Source: Azolla caroliniana (Eukaryota; Polypodiophyta). Taken from it: a DNA stretch of 64,000 nucleotides. How positions within the stretch are numbered: position 1 is the first letter of the stretch; every line of letters starts with the position of its first letter. A model generated the notes under the pieces. The model saw only the letters and a list, made by a program, of their open reading frames with translations, searched no databases and was not told the origin of the DNA. The translations under genes were made by a program, and so were the position numbers. The stretch lies in assembly GCA_043228905.1 (NCBI GenBank), contig JBHGNT010000022.1, forward strand, positions 10,850,001-10,914,000, read 5' to 3'. Shown piece by piece: positions 1-14,500 of the stretch.

Positions 1-2510
1 AAAATGTGGTTGCAAGTGAGTTGTGAGTCTAGTCATTTAAAATTTTGAATAATGTAATGATAATTGTACATCCCATACATGGAGATGAAATAATTGGTAA
101 GATATAGCATTAGTACGATAATTACTTGTTCATGTGAAACGTAGAAATGTAAGAATCATCATTATCTTGTAGGTAGAGAGTAGTACCATAAAATGCACAA
201 AGCTCGAGGCTAGATGAACATGCTCATTGTTCTCTTCATCACTTTGGTTAATGACACTTAATAATATTACAATAATTTGATATTTGCGTTAATGGAACAT
301 TTGTTGTACCTTTGATATTTCTTGTTCTGCTTGGAAGCACTCAAAAAACATGATTAACACTTTGAGTAATTGGAATATTGAGGTCTACCTAAGACTCAAA
401 TGAATGGTTAGCCAAATTGAATGAATATTGTACATTATGTGTTGGACTTACAAGAATAAATCAAATAGCCGAATTATTAGTTGTTTGAAATTTAACTGTA
501 TTTAGACTACATATCATCCCCTAAGGGCACCTGTAAGAACTTGACATTTATCTGTTGGTCCTAGAAGCCTTTGTAAAAGTTATTGTACGTAGTTTAACCT
601 ATCGCAATAAGTGACCATGAAGATGAAAAGATGGTCAAACATTCAAAAGGCATGTGTGCAAAGTTCCTTTTCCAGTTTGGTTCATATCAGAGTCCCATCT
701 GTTCATAAACTAATATAATACAACGAATTCATTTCCTTTGAATATAGAATCTCATTTGATTGATGGAAGTTCCGTCCACTATTAGGCTATAATAAATAGC
801 AATTCAATTCTATATGTAGAACGTCATTCACATCAAGTTGTCAAAAAGAACTCAAGGTTGTATGTGAAGAATAGGATGGACCAAAAGGCAATATTGAGAA
901 ATATAATATCTTCAATACACAAATTGTGATTTTGATGACAATGATTATTGGGTCCTTGTTTCTCTCTATACCATTGGAAGTAAAAACAAGATCTTCTTAG
1001 TTGTTTAGCATTGTCTTTAAATCGACAACAATTTCCCTTTCTTTATTTATAGTGTGGAAAACATGACAATGTAAAATGGTGTTTAACTAGTTTGTTAAGA
1101 TCAATTTACTAGTGTGCATGAGCTCAAACTAGATTTATGAAGACGTTTTGTAATGAACACAAGTTCAAACCCATTAAACAAGAAACCCACAACCTAGTTA
1201 ATGTCAAGCATTGCACTACACTATCAAGTCTATATATTTTACTCTCAAAATTTGAATAAGGTAGTCTAGTGAATCTAATTGTGACGTGTATAGTAAAGAC
1301 AATGTTTCCACATTGTGTCTTAGCACAAGGTGTCTTGTCTACATATGATCTTGTGCTTTGAGAGTGTTTGGTCATAGAAGAAGTGTGGATGAGAAACTTG
1401 TTTGTTTGTTTGATTTGACTAGGGAGAGAGAGAATTTTATTTCTATTGATGTAATGAATACATCGAGTGCCCAAATGATAACTCCTTGCTTCAAACTGGT
1501 GAAACACAACTAACTTATTTTTGTCAATGTAGTGATATTGTTCATTGTAACCTAAGGCCCAATTTGCAAGACATTGGCATTGGGCAATATTTGTTACTGA
1601 GTGCTTGTTTGGAAGGCATCTATATCAATGGGGAAAAAATCTGATTTCCATCCTCAAAACATGTTCACGTGTGGAGCATCATAAGATACACCATGCCAAG
1701 TTGTTATATTCTAATGTTTAAAATCTCAATCCAATAAGTTCCTTCATGTTGTGTGAGCAAGTTGCATTACCATTTTTGTATGCATTACATTTTCTCACAT
1801 GCATTCAATGCTTATGTGTGCTTAAATGATGCAAAAACCCCAATAAATACACAGAGGTGTACATTTGCTCTATGTTTGGACTCACAATGCTAGTGAAAAG
1901 CAATGTATTCATATAAAAGTATCACAATGGGACCAGGTAGTTTTCTCGTAGCATTCTATGCAATGTAAAGTTAAATTTATATTGCATTATCATGGACTAG
2001 TAGGGAAAGCCCTGCATGCTAGAAGTTACCAACACTCATTGGAATCATGTCAAATATATGCCCACATTGCCCAAGGCCATTCTCAAGCACGCGAAGGTTG
2101 GGAGTAGAAGTCATCTAAATAGTCATAATGATTACACCAGCAACATGTCAACAACAATTACTTTGATCATTATTTATTTCTAGGCACGTAAAATAGTTGA
2201 TCACTAGTAGTTTGTATCAACAATTACTTATCATTGATATTCAAGAACTTGTCCACATCCAATATTTATGACAAACAACTAAGAGATAACAAGGAATGAC
2301 GTAGCCAATGATCAACCCTCACATTGTGCGTTCGCCGTTGCCTCTACCATTGTATGTTTTAACATTTAGATAAGAATGACCACGTAACCTTCATCTCAAC
2401 ATTTGAGTACCCGCCCCTTTATCTTGACATTAGGCCTTGTCCAGTCCTTCAACTCTAATTCTTAGGCCTTAACCTTGAAGCCTAACTTTCATCTCTTGAC
2501 CTCATTGGGC
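1..2510. other. AT-rich intergenic DNA, no gene seen
   Basis: No reading frame here has codon structure, motif or splice signals that I can connect to a gene. The longest open stretch (1124-1507, minus) has no recognisable domain and looks like chance in AT-rich sequence. I saw no clear transposon ends. Confidence 0.6.
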
Positions 2511-2513
2511 ATT

Positions 2514-2706
2514 TATATTCACTAAGATGCACCTTGAAAATGTGGAAAATACACAAAAATGCTCTCGAATCCCTCAAAAAATGGCCATGGTTGACGAGCT
2601 TTGGAATGGATGATATATATATTCACTAAGATGCACCTTCGATTTGTAACAAACACACACATAGTCTCAAATCCCTTGAAAATAGGCATGGTTGATGAGC
2701 CTTGAT
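2514..2706 (+). repeat. Two-copy imperfect tandem repeat, period 104 bp
   Basis: The segment starting tatattcactaagatgc at 2514 recurs at 2618. Both units share the 'gatgcacctt' block and the later 'atggttga-gagc' block. They have diverged by many substitutions, so this is an old local duplication. Confidence 0.75.
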
Positions 2707-3380
2707 ACACGTCAATGCACATGCACTTTGTTTACAAAAAACGCTTTATTGTGGATTGACTTTGTTGATTGGGATATAGATTTCCTACAAGTGTGATTCG
2801 ATAGCGAGAGTGATTATGAGACAGTCGTTGATGGAAAACATAATGAATGATCGATGGAGGCGCAAGGGGATTAATTAGAGACGTGCACTAATGTGGTTGA
2901 ATGAGTTTGGGGAGCATGAGAAACCCATGCCCATGGTGCTACAAAGGAAAGAGCCAGCCCAACCATGGTGTAGCAGAGTAAGCAACATAATATTGAGGTT
3001 GTAAGTTTGCATGAGAGACATTCACCATCCCAAGCAAGTTCCAACAGACTGTGGTGTCGTGGAGTAATCAAAAGGATTCGAAGCTAAATAACAAAATGGG
3101 GAGACATGTATGCTTAAAACAATGATGGATGATGGCAAGGAGTGGCGAGTCAGCGACTCAAAGTGAGGCTTCTTTGATAATGATTATGAATTAGCGACTG
3201 ATTGAGTTGAAACTTAAGACGTGACATAATGTCCACTTAGAGAACATTGTGTGCAAGATAGGGAGAGTTTTTGGAGTGCTCTCCAAGGATAGAGCCCTCC
3301 CTCATCTATCAAATCTATCTCATTTCATTAAATACACACACATACATATTTGTCAATGTGTATCTATGTGAAGAGAGAGA
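2707..3380. other. Intergenic, no gene seen
   Basis: Mixed AT-rich sequence with no supported coding potential. It runs into a microsatellite-rich stretch. Confidence 0.5.
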
Positions 3381-3383
3381 ACT

Positions 3384-3452
3384 AGAGAGAGAGAGAGAGA
3401 GTACAAGCACTGAAAATGAGGGGAGTGAGATGCTAATGATAGTCATGATGTG

Positions 3453-3486
<34 letters not shown>
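3384..3486. repeat. GA and CT microsatellites
   Basis: A (GA)n run lies at about 3384-3402 and a longer (CT)n run at 3454-3486, separated by about 50 bp. The facing GA and CT runs could pair as a hairpin in RNA, but I see no gene that would use it. Confidence 0.85.
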
Positions 3487-3489
<3 letters not shown>

Positions 3490-3571
3490 TATATCTATTA
3501 CTATATATATGTCCATGTGTTTCTCTTTTATTGCATTTCTATCCCCCCATCATTTCATCCATCCATCCCTC

Positions 3572-3579
3572 TATAAAAG
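3572..3579 (+). promoter_or_regulatory. TATA-box-like motif without an identified gene
   Basis: CTATAAAAGG on the plus strand, preceded by C-rich 'atccatccatccct', is a good plant TATA match. No coding region is recognisable over the following ~2 kb. If a transcript starts near 3605, its product is unknown. Confidence 0.3.
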
Positions 3580-3639
3580 GGAAGGGAAAGCTCTCATAAT
3601 ATCATGGAGCTATTATTTGTGTGTGTGTGTTTCCTTCCC

Positions 3640-4126
3640 TCCTCATGATTGGCCTTAACTAATTAATCAACTAATTAATGAATGCATACATATAAGACTT
3701 TTAGTTTGATTTCTATTTTTTAATGTTTTTTGTGTGTGGAAATCATAGATTTTCTTTTGTGAATTGTATTGTTTATTGAATATACATATATGATATACAT
3801 ATACATATACACACATATATATATATATATATTTAGATTTAGATTTATTTATTTATTTATAATAGCAATATTTTTTGCATGCATGGATGGATGGTGATTG
3901 ATTCCATGGCTATAGTAGCTAACTACATACATAACATAACTAACTAGCTTAGTATCAAATGTAAGTATCATAGCTATAGTGATTGGATTCTATGACTAAT
4001 TTAGTAACTACATAACTAACTTAGTATCACATGTATCTCACATACATTTAACTAGCTTTGGATCAAATACAAATCCATATATGCATGTTACATAACATAA
4101 CTCTGTATCAAATTATGCATGCATGC

Positions 4127-4157
<31 letters not shown>

Positions 4158-4282
4158 TGTATATATGCAGGGATTCTTATTCTTGCTAATATTATTATTA
4201 TGTACCTCTAATTGCTAGAAAGTTATGAATGTTGGGTGGGTCTCTATTAGGAAAAATTGTGAGATTTCTTGTAGTATTTATA
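3640..4282. other. Intergenic AT-rich stretch with simple repeats
   Basis: It contains TA-rich runs (about 3790-3830), repeated 'taactagct' words and a GA run near 4138-4157. No gene is seen. Confidence 0.5.
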
Positions 4283-4550
4283 TATAACCCAAAAGATTGG
4301 ATTTGGCAGTAGGATTTAAAGAAAAATCTAGTATTGTATATAACCCAAAAGATTGGATTTGGCAGTAGGATTTAAAGAAAAATCTAGTGTTATATATAAC
4401 CCAAAAGATTGGATTTGGCAGTAGGATTTAAAGAAAAATCTAGTGTTATATATAACCCAAAAGATTGGATTTGGCAGTAGGATTAAAGTAAAATCTCGTA
4501 TTGTATATAACCCAAAAGATTGGATTTGGCAGTATGATTAGATAAAAACA
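4283..4550 (+). repeat. 56-bp tandem repeat, five copies
   Basis: The unit beginning tataacccaaaagattgg starts at 4283, 4339, 4395, 4451 and 4506. It contains 'ggatttggcagtaggatt' and 'aaagaaaaatctag'. Copies 1-4 are nearly identical; the last is diverged and 55 bp after the previous one. No reading frame is maintained. Confidence 0.93.
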
Positions 4551-4955
4551 TTGGCATTCAGATTGGATTGGAATTTATTAAAAAAGAAGAAGAAGAGAGG
4601 AAGCATGGATATGATCTTAAGAACTAATTGAAATTGATGGATTTAATATGTGTTTTTTTATATTTGGAGCTTCTTTACTTTCCAATGGGTGGGGGTGAGG
4701 AAGTGGTGTTGGGGGTTGCAGCCATCTCAGGCATCCAAGTGCCTCCTTCCCCATTACAAGCTAATCCCATCAACAAATCCTCTGCACACAACATATAATA
4801 ATAAAAAGCACACTCTTTTCTTCTGAATCTGCAGTGATAGTGCTAGCTATGTGATGCTGCCATTGTTCAGTGGAGGGGAAGGGGGGCAACTGCTTGCCTC
4901 AGTTGGGAGCTACACCCACCATTCCCACACTTTTGAAAAACCAGACATTATTACC

Positions 4956-4997
4956 CTTCTTCTTCTTCTTCTTCTTCTTCTTCTTCTTCTTCTTCTT
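4956..4997 (+). repeat. (CTT)n microsatellite
   Basis: About 14 uninterrupted CTT/TTC triplets. The flanking sequence has no recognisable gene. Confidence 0.9.
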
Positions 4998-5058
4998 GGA
5001 TTAAGTTCCTTTATTTGGTTCCTTCCTTCCCTTGGAAAGAAGGGAGCTCCAAAATAAC

Positions 5059-5470
5059 CATAACATTCTTTGCTTTTCTTTCATGTGTCTGATCATGTAA
5101 AAGATGTTGGATCTTTCTGTTTTTCTAGGGTTTACTTATGATGTATTATATATATATATCATATATGTATATATGTATGAATACAGATACTCCAACATAT
5201 CATAATATCATAAACATCCTTTTGATTTTCTTTCTTGTGTTTGATCATGTAAAAGATGTTGGATCTTTCTGTTTTTCTAGGGTTTACTTATGAGGTATTA
5301 GGGTTTACTTATATATGTATATATATATATTTATGTATATTTATATATGTATGAATACATATACTCCAAAATATCATAATATCATAACATTCTTTGCTTC
5401 TCCTTCATGTGTTTGATCATGTAAAAGATGTTGGATCTTTCTGTTTTTTCTAGGGTTTACTTATGTATGT
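5059..5470 (+). repeat. Three imperfect copies of a ~90-bp block, spacing 150-174 bp
   Basis: The block starting cataacattctttgc (5059) and containing 'gatcatgtaaaagatgttgg' and 'ctagggtttacttatg' recurs near 5209 and 5383. The copies are separated by TA-rich spacers that also resemble each other. It is a small degenerate tandem array without coding potential. Confidence 0.85.
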
Positions 5471-5510
5471 ATGTATGCACACTATGCATACAGCTTTTCT
5501 TTTTCTTTGC

Positions 5511-5512
<2 letters not shown>

Positions 5513-5557
<45 letters not shown>
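5513..5557. repeat. (TA)n microsatellite
   Basis: A perfect alternating TA run of about 44 bp. Confidence 0.95.
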
Positions 5558-5559
<2 letters not shown>

Positions 5560-5640
5560 AAAACCTGTTGATCTTTAGTCAGTATTACATGCTGCAAATT
5601 GTGTTGTTCCATCACTACTACTACTACTTCAGAATTGAGT

Positions 5641-5812
5641 TTTTTCTTACGAGGTTCCGAAATCAAGGCGCATTTTGATGGAGCTAATGTCAGGAAGGAA
5701 CGATGATAACTGGTCGGCGGATCAAGCCCCCCGGAAAGAGGAATCCATTCTGGGATATTGCTGCTCTTGCGAATTTATCCGACATTTCCATAAGGCCGGG
5801 CACTACCCATAC
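5641..5812. other. GC-richer island of unknown origin
   Basis: About 170 bp of clearly higher GC content (with 'gatcaagccccccgg' and 'aaggccgggcac') sits abruptly in very AT-rich DNA. A plus-strand frame from the ATG at 5679 stays open for ~50 codons but matches nothing I know. The composition resembles plant organellar DNA, so a nuclear insertion of mitochondrial DNA is possible but unproven. Confidence 0.3.
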
Positions 5813-5819
5813 TTTGAAT

Positions 5820-8090
5820 ATTTAAATTTTTTTAATAAACAGCCTTAATCCTAATGGTTTGAACCCCAATTACAAAACATCATTAGGGTTAGAACATTTT
5901 ACAGAGAAAAACGTTTTTAACAAACAAATGCAATAGATTATTCTAATGTGATGAGGCAATTGTTATTAAAAGAAACAAACAAAAACAATTCAAATCATGA
6001 ATGTTTTTTTTGTTTTGGTATAAATATCTCAACTTGTTTGTTCATGAATTAATACAGGACTGATTGATTTGGATACTTTTATCAACATTGCAGATCATGT
6101 GCATTATGTGATTTGAATGTTACTCTTATTAGCTTTGTAATTATGGATGATTAATGCTAGCATTAATACTAATAGTTGGTGATTAAGGCTAACATTGCAA
6201 TCTTACTATGATAACTTCATATGATGTCATGTGATTTATACACAGAATATTGATAATTGAATCACATGGCACCCATGTTTAGTGTTTAAACTTTATAATA
6301 TGAAACAATTGAATGAAACAATCACATTTCTTTGATGGATCCTCCTGCATTGATAACCCTTACTTTAGTAATTGGTAAGAAAAATTGTAACTTTGAGAAT
6401 CTCCAATGCTATGATTAATGATGATGATATGCTGCAATTGTGCCGTCAACTGCATTTTCTCCACGAATGTTGTGAATATTTATCGAACCAAAACATATAA
6501 GCATATCCCACACGATTTCCTTTCCATGTTTAAACTATCTTTAACTGCATGGAATCATAATTGGTCCAGAGTTTATTATAATGTATTAGAAATGACTTGG
6601 TACAAGCTCCATCATAATTCTAATCCATACTTTTGATTCGACAAACCTTCATGTTACTTTAATGGCATTTTGTAATAGTGGGGCTACATCCTTCAAGCTT
6701 CATGACTCAGTTGCCATGCATCAATTTGTCACCTTTTTAAATCGACAACGTCTTTGGCCCAAAGATGATGGGAGTGTCAAAAGAGGAAAAGATATTCGGA
6801 TTTATTTATATAACTCTCATGATGGGTATCAACTCCCTTCACTAAGTTTTTATGTAGTTCCTATCTGTTGTAGAGGTGTTAATGCAATTGTAACTCTTAA
6901 GACATCCAACTTTAATGATTATGTGAAATCATATGATTATGTGAAATCATATGTACATTTTCCTGATAAATATTTGTAACTTGTAGTCTCCCTTCTTTTG
7001 CTATTGATCAAAAGATTGTATATAATTCCTTTCATATTTCAACTCATCACAAGAAAATGATCCTCGTATGCAACATCACTTCAAAAGATCTTATATAACC
7101 ACGAGATTGTGATTATGCATGGCCTTGAACATAAGGTGTGCCTATTCATAGATACTTAAATGAGAAAAGTCTTAACTAACGTAAGTTTGATTGTGATCCC
7201 AATATTCTACTGCTATGAAGAACTACCCTTGAAGCCATACTGTGTGAGAGAAAGGATTGATCTTCTTCTTAGAATTAATTTTCTTTCGTCATGATCAAGG
7301 GGTGGTGGACCTATATTGGCAATTTCTTTTAAGAGCACTCCTGATGTTGGGAATGAAGTCTTTGCTTTCATGCACATGTGTTATACAAGTCTCTTTAAAG
7401 TCAAATGCATTTGTATTGATCAAATTTATGCTAATTATAATTTTTAATATAGAGATAAATTCTCTCACAAGAATATGTTTACATCACAAAGTTCAAATGT
7501 TTGCCAAAATTGTAAAGCTATACTTTTAGAAGAACTTTTAGCAAAGATATTAGCTACCTTGTGATCTAAATTAATAAGTTCTCATATCCTTTAGATCTAA
7601 GATAACTTCAATCACCTTTTTATGAACATCATGATCATAGGGAGCAAGATTCTATGTGCAATATAAGGTCTTTGAATGAAAGTTAAGATTTTTACTCACA
7701 TAGTAGAGGTTGTATCATCAAAAAGTTTTTGAACATGTATACTTAAATACTAAGTTCAAGGTTTTTGATTAATAATCCATCAACATAGCTTCACACACTT
7801 GTTCCAAATATCTCCAATATTACTAAGAGAGAATTTATTGTTGGTATACATAAATTTAAAATCAAGATGTCTTTCATATATCCATAAAACGTAATATATC
7901 ACTTTGTCTTGAATGAGCTACAGGAAAAGAAGGAGAATATGTGGAAACTGTGTTTTAAACTACACAAAATTTTAGAAAGAGTTCTTATAATTAATCAAGA
8001 ATCACTCATTCCTTAAAGGAACGCAAGAACACGAGGGAAATGCCTAGAAGACTCAAAAGTGTTGTTAAACTGGAATAATTTGAAAGAAAT
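5820..8090. other. Intergenic, no recognised gene
   Basis: The longest open stretch is 6662-6979 on the plus strand (about 105 codons), with a small internal repeat encoding DYVKSY twice. I find no domain and no splice context. Another open frame at 7257-7529 is equally anonymous. Both are probably decayed repeat sequence. Confidence 0.5.
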
Positions 8091-8094
8091 GGCC

Positions 8095-8172
8095 TGCCTC
8101 TAAGAAGTATTACTAGCTCACTTGTCAAAGGTACATGTCTTACAACTAAAAGTTGTGAGTTTGAACCATATT
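8095..8172 (+). repeat. Possible tRNA-like SINE remnant
   Basis: 'tagctcacttg' resembles a pol III A box. About 45 bp downstream, 'gagtttgaacc' resembles a B box. No tail or target-site duplication was identified, so this may be chance. Confidence 0.25.
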
Positions 8173-8179
8173 TCGTGCG

Positions 8180-10698
8180 ACTATCTTTTACATCTGAATG
8201 ATTGTTGTCTTTGTACATACAATTATAATAGTCAAATGCTTAGATGGAGTACTTTGTTTGGCTTCTTTGACTAACGGTGATGGAAGTCTAGAACGTTAAT
8301 ATCAAGAGCATCGACAAGATTCTGATATGTAGGTTCCCACGTATGGTTGAAAGGAAAATAGAATCAGTTGAATGAAAAAGTAAACTGCGAGAAGTTGGAA
8401 TCCAAAATTTCTCAAGCTGTGAATGCCTTATGATCCTCAATCTCGACTAGTTGAGGAGGTAAAAGCAATGCTCATTTCAGAAAGGGAATTTCCATGTAGT
8501 TGGATTCCAACAAAGAGATGCGGATTAATAACAAGAGGTGAGCTAGACAAAATGATGATGGAATCTCCAAACAAAAAGCAACATCACCAACTCAACTAAT
8601 GATCCAATAAGGGGAACCATGAACTAATATTTCATGACAAGATAACAAGGTGAAAATCATAGAGCCATCTATCATGTTGAATATAGAGAATATGAGTAAT
8701 TTATTACATAAGAGGACTTTACGTCCATTCTCCAAAAAGTGTGTTCATACACAAGGTGTGGTTGATCTTGAATTCTCAATGTAACCCTTCAAGATCAATT
8801 GTGTCATAAAGTCATTTGTATAAAGAAATTGGTAACTTTCTTGCACTCCCCTCAAGCTTAAGGTAACAAGGGGCATGGGCCAACTATAACCATTGAAATT
8901 TTGATGATCAATGTGGATTGTTGTAGATCCATTTCTCTCACTAGGCTCCTCTTGGATATAGAGATAATGAAATTCAATGAGTTTGAATGGGCATGTAACA
9001 TTGTTTCAATTCCAAGGTTGTCACTAAGGATCCATACTAGCTCATTCATGTCAACAGGAAAGTTCTTCAAGGTCAGTTTATACCAAATAAGTTTAGATGT
9101 GGAAAACTTTTGCTTGGCAATGGCACGGTAAACTATTTCTTGATTCTCTAAAAGTGGCATTCTTACCCAAGGAAAGTGCAAAGGCCAATGTAGATCACAT
9201 ATCCGATGAATTGCCTATCTGGCATGTCCAACAAGAATCAATAAAACCTTGAATATGAATTAGAACTCCTTGTTGGAGTTGATTATAAGTTCCCACCTCA
9301 TGCACAACCTATCGTCGAGATCTTGCAACATAGGCAGAAAAGAGAGTAGCGAGTACTAGCAAGATCATGACATTCAAAGAAAGACATGGAAAACTAAGAA
9401 TCAATCCAAATGCCTATTGTTATAGTTGCAATATTCACCAATTGATACAACATATTGTACAATAGTTTTGATTCTCGCACTCTCCAAAATGACCAACACC
9501 CACGAAGCCCTAAGTTTCTTACATATATGCATGGACTTTGAGGATTTTCCCACAAGTATGTCCCAATTGGCCTTACAATAAAAAAACACTTCCACCAAAC
9601 TCTAACACGTGTTTGGTGCCATGATGTGGTATGTGCAAAGGTACACAACATAAATATAGGTTTTATAAAAGCTCAAGATTCTCAAATGGCAAGAGTTAAC
9701 TATTACTAACAAAAGGGTAAAGGGGTTGATACCCACTAAAGATGACTAAATGAAAAAGAATGAATCTACAAAGGCCAATGAATGATAGGAGAACATGTGG
9801 TAAGGGCGAATGAGGAACACTTGCTTTTGTCAAACTAGGTGTCCATGTGAAAATAGGAATAGGTGGAACACTAAAAGAGGATAATCTATTTTCATACAAC
9901 AATGGCGTTCATGAAGCTTATAAATGAGAGAGGACTTTCTCATTGTCGTGTTACTCATTTTTGGAAATAGAACGCCTAGACAAACCAAACTGCATGAGGT
10001 ACTGGATAACAAGGTCATGTGGGAGGCTTATGACAACAAAGGTGTCAAGGCTGTCTAATGTAGTAAACTCGCTACACTAAATCAATGATATCCCCCACCT
10101 CTTTCTTTCTTAATTATACTACCTATGTATCTACGATTATCTAATTGTGGTGGCCTTCTCTATAGAAGAATTAGGGGGATAGAAAGAAAGATGGAAGTCA
10201 ATTATATAAAGAATAGTTAGCAATTGACAAATAATTGCCTTTTAAGTATCCATTGTTGACCCTATACTTGGAGTAGAGCCCCACTCCTTTATATTTGTCG
10301 TTAGTAGAGTTATAACGATACTATGGAATCAATGATATAATATATAGGGTTATCAAACTCTTCTAAGATGCACACAAAGTGATAAAACAAACCAACCATG
10401 TGCAAAATTCTTGATATCATAGCTTTTATCATATGTTCAGAAGTACCAGTTTACTTCACACACATCGATATGTTTATTTAAAACCTAAACATTTATTATA
10501 GAACCCCCATATTCATATCACCCTCAGTTTATGAAACTCAAATATTGATTAAGAGTTCTTTTAATGAATAACTAACAAGATTGTACTTCAACAAAATAAG
10601 CATGGGAAATGTTATATGTGATATTGTTAAAAGAAGTGTTGATGTAGAAATTCAATTACCATCTTATTTAATTAAGATTTATTTATTTTTAAATTTTC
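8180..10698. other. Intergenic, degenerate coding traces on the minus strand
   Basis: Minus-strand frames at 8858-9181 and 9394-9651 stay open for 85-107 codons and look like decayed protein-coding sequence, possibly retroelement-derived. No catalytic or zinc-knuckle motif identifies them. Confidence 0.35.
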
Positions 10699-10820
10699 TT
10701 TTCCAAAACAAAACCACTTCCCATTAGTTAGGAGAGATTATTACAAAAAGACTATACAAGGTGGGTTATACATAAATCGAGAATCACCCTCTGACCGAGT
10801 TCAAGAATATGAGACTACAT
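10699..10820 (+). repeat. Dispersed repeat, copy 1 of a pair
   Basis: About 120 bp including 'ttcccattagttaggaga', 'ttacaaaaagactataca' and 'ccgagttcaagaatatgaga' is repeated at 12446-12560 in the same orientation with about 80-85% identity by eye. The ends are not defined and the class is unknown. Confidence 0.7.
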
Positions 10821-11164
10821 AAATGTCCTTTCAAACTGGCTACTTATGTAAGTAGGTACATATAGCTATAAACTAGTGCCCTTAATCACCGGCCAATATG
10901 AGTCGGATCCTGTGGCCTACAATGAAGGGAGGGTGGGAGGTGAGTAGGAAACAACCAACGTGGGGGCTGGTAGTTCCACCTCGGGCGATCTCCTCCTTGC
11001 GTCACCATCGGTGTGTTCTGTCATTTTTGTCATCTTATTTAATTAAGAAGTTTTAAGATACGTTGTTTCCCTGTGTCAAAAACACAAGGGGCAATAGCTT
11101 AGGCACAAGGGAGATGATTACATATTAGATGGTTGTGAGGAGAGTCAAATCATGTTGTATGTAG

Positions 11165-11300
11165 TTTGTTTTGCCAAATACAATTACTCAACTTGTTGGG
11201 AAATGAGTTGACGTATCAACACTAAAAATTGGTTTGTTTTGCCAAATACAATTACTCAACTTGTTGGGAAATGAGTTGATGTATCAACACTAAAAATGGT
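11165..11300 (+). repeat. 68-bp tandem duplication
   Basis: Units at 11165-11232 and 11233-11300 start tttgttttgccaaatac and appear to differ at only one or two positions, so the duplication is recent. Confidence 0.93.
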
Positions 11301-12445
11301 GTACAATTATTATTGGTGAGAACTAATGGATTTGTTAAACAAATCTAAGGTGTTTTTTGTGGTCTATAGCTAGCATGCAAAGCTTGGATTAGTTGGAAAT
11401 GTACCTCATGTCCTTTAACTTTGGGCACATACTTGTGGACTCTCATCTTACCCCCATAGTTTGATGGATGTCACGCCATTTTGAGATGCACCATTGACTA
11501 TGAGTAGTTGCCTTTGACCTCAAGATGGCATCATAAGTACATCTTTTGTACATTCATGATGTTATTGCATCTAAAAAAGGGGTATATTTCCTCACAAAAC
11601 CTCCACCTATATATCTATTTGTGAAGAAATTTGTAATTTTAGAAAGAGAGAGAGAGAGAGGGAAGGGAGGAAGGGTTCACCACAACACATTGGTATGGAG
11701 AGGGGACTTGCTAGACACCTTATTTGTTCATCGGACAAAGTACATAATTACATTTGGAGTGTAGTGAGAGAAGTAGAGTTATGGAGAGAGGTGGGGTGGG
11801 GTAATATTTTCATTGAATTACGTTACCTTTTCTTTACCAAGAGTAGATTTGATATTTACAACAATAACATGGGTGGTCTAATCGGGCCCTTAATATGTCA
11901 GTGGTATTTTTGTCTTTTACATCACATATTGCACACATAGATCTCAAATTTCATAGTGTCTCCGTCCAAATTGTAAAGAGAGGTGAAAGTAGTAAACTCA
12001 GAATTTCATGACAAATGATGGTTAATTCACAAAAACATTGAATACCCACAAAATTATGAACATGCCCCCATTATCCTTTAACTTCCTAAATACACCTTAT
12101 TTTTCGAGGAAATGGCAGTTTAGTTTCTCCAAATTGCAAAGAGATAAAAGGGGTCAATTATTTTGAGAATAACAATGGGTATTATTTTGGAAATCACCCC
12201 TCAATAATGATGGAAATTTTAGCCATTTTTTATTAAGTAAAGAAAAGAAGTCTAAAAAGAAATCCCTAGGGTTTCAAAATTTGGGAGAGTATACACTTTT
12301 GTAGGTCAATGGATAAGTTTGGTAGTTTTTTGAAAACCTAGATAGAAATATTGTTGTGTTTCTCTATTTTGGATATTTTAGTGAAAGATCATTGGGCTTT
12401 CAATGCTTACTAAATTACATCCCCTTTGGCCACAAATGCTAGCTT
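11301..12445. other. Intergenic, no gene seen
   Basis: AT-rich sequence with a GA run near 11645-11660. Short open frames carry no recognisable domain. Confidence 0.5.
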
Positions 12446-12560
12446 TTTTTTCCAAAAAAGGAGTTACTTTCCCATTACTTAGGAGATTTTTACAAAAAGA
12501 TTATACAAGAAATCGGGGAATCACCCCCTGGCCGAGTTCAAGAATATGAGACTAGACTAC
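12446..12560 (+). repeat. Dispersed repeat, copy 2 of a pair
   Basis: Direct partner of 10699-10820; the shared blocks include 'ttcccatta-ttagga' and 'gccgagttcaagaatatg'. Confidence 0.7.
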
Positions 12561-13764
<1,204 letters not shown>

Positions 13765-13899
13765 TGTGAAACGATAGTAGGAAAAGCTCGCTCCTTTGTA
13801 TTTGGAAAGTCGTACACGCGTAATGAAAGAGGCATGCATAATATGTGAAGAGACACCTTCCTTCTTCTTTTTTGTAAGTCAAAATGAGATTAAGAGGTT

Positions 13900-14500
13900 G
13901 TCTATGTTAACCAAGATTCCTTTGGTACAACTAACCATGATATAGAATGGAAACTTGTGAAAGTTTGTTACAGCAACAATTCACATGCTACAAATGTGTC
14001 TCTAAATATTACATCAACTGAGATTCATTTGGGTACTAATATACATTATATGAAATGAGAACTTGGGAACGACAATAAACATTTGGTTAGAACTACTTTG
14101 AGTATTACTATGATACCAAATTGGAACCTAGAAAAGTTCAGTTCAATTCTTTATAGTTGTGTTAGATACGTGACATAAAATTAGAACTTAGAAAGGTTGA
14201 CGACAATCAGTCATATCTCTTTTGGGTACACACATACATGATAGTCAAATTGGAGGCTGGGAAATGTGAAGCATGACAACTAGTTAGAGATATGTTGAGT
14301 ACCCATATACATGATATTCAATGCAGAATACGAGGGAAATGTGCGGAGTACAACTTGTGATGGCTACTTTGGGCACCAATATTAGGATATCAAGTCGAGA
14401 CCCATGGCACTTTGGCACCAACATATAGGATATCAAGTTTGGATCCATGGCAAGAAAGGTGGAGTATGACATCTAGCCAAAGCTTCTCTCAGGAATGATG
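13900..14500 (+). repeat. Degenerate ~72-bp tandem satellite, about 7-8 units
   Basis: Successive units share the order 'gatat(c)aaattggaacctagaaa', 'gacaa', then 'gagctactttgggtac'. Unit junctions ('gggtac' or 'gggcac') recur near 14031, 14224, 14298, 14371 and 14413. Divergence between units is high and some are shortened. The same unit type reappears at 15340-15525. Confidence 0.6.

Noticed and set aside
4681-4770. Possible hairpin ('aatgggtgggggtgaggaag' against 'cctccttccccatta')
   Set aside because: Pairing is short and interrupted, with a large loop and no known small RNA; likely composition-driven.
5030-5052. Sequence resembling miR159/miR319 ('ttggaaagaagggagctcc')
   Set aside because: Two central mismatches to the miRNAs as I know them, and no complementary arm within ~200 bp upstream, so no precursor hairpin is supported.
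6662-6979. 105-codon plus-strand frame as a gene
   Set aside because: No recognisable domain, no splice context and AT-rich codon use like its surroundings; kept only as anonymous sequence.
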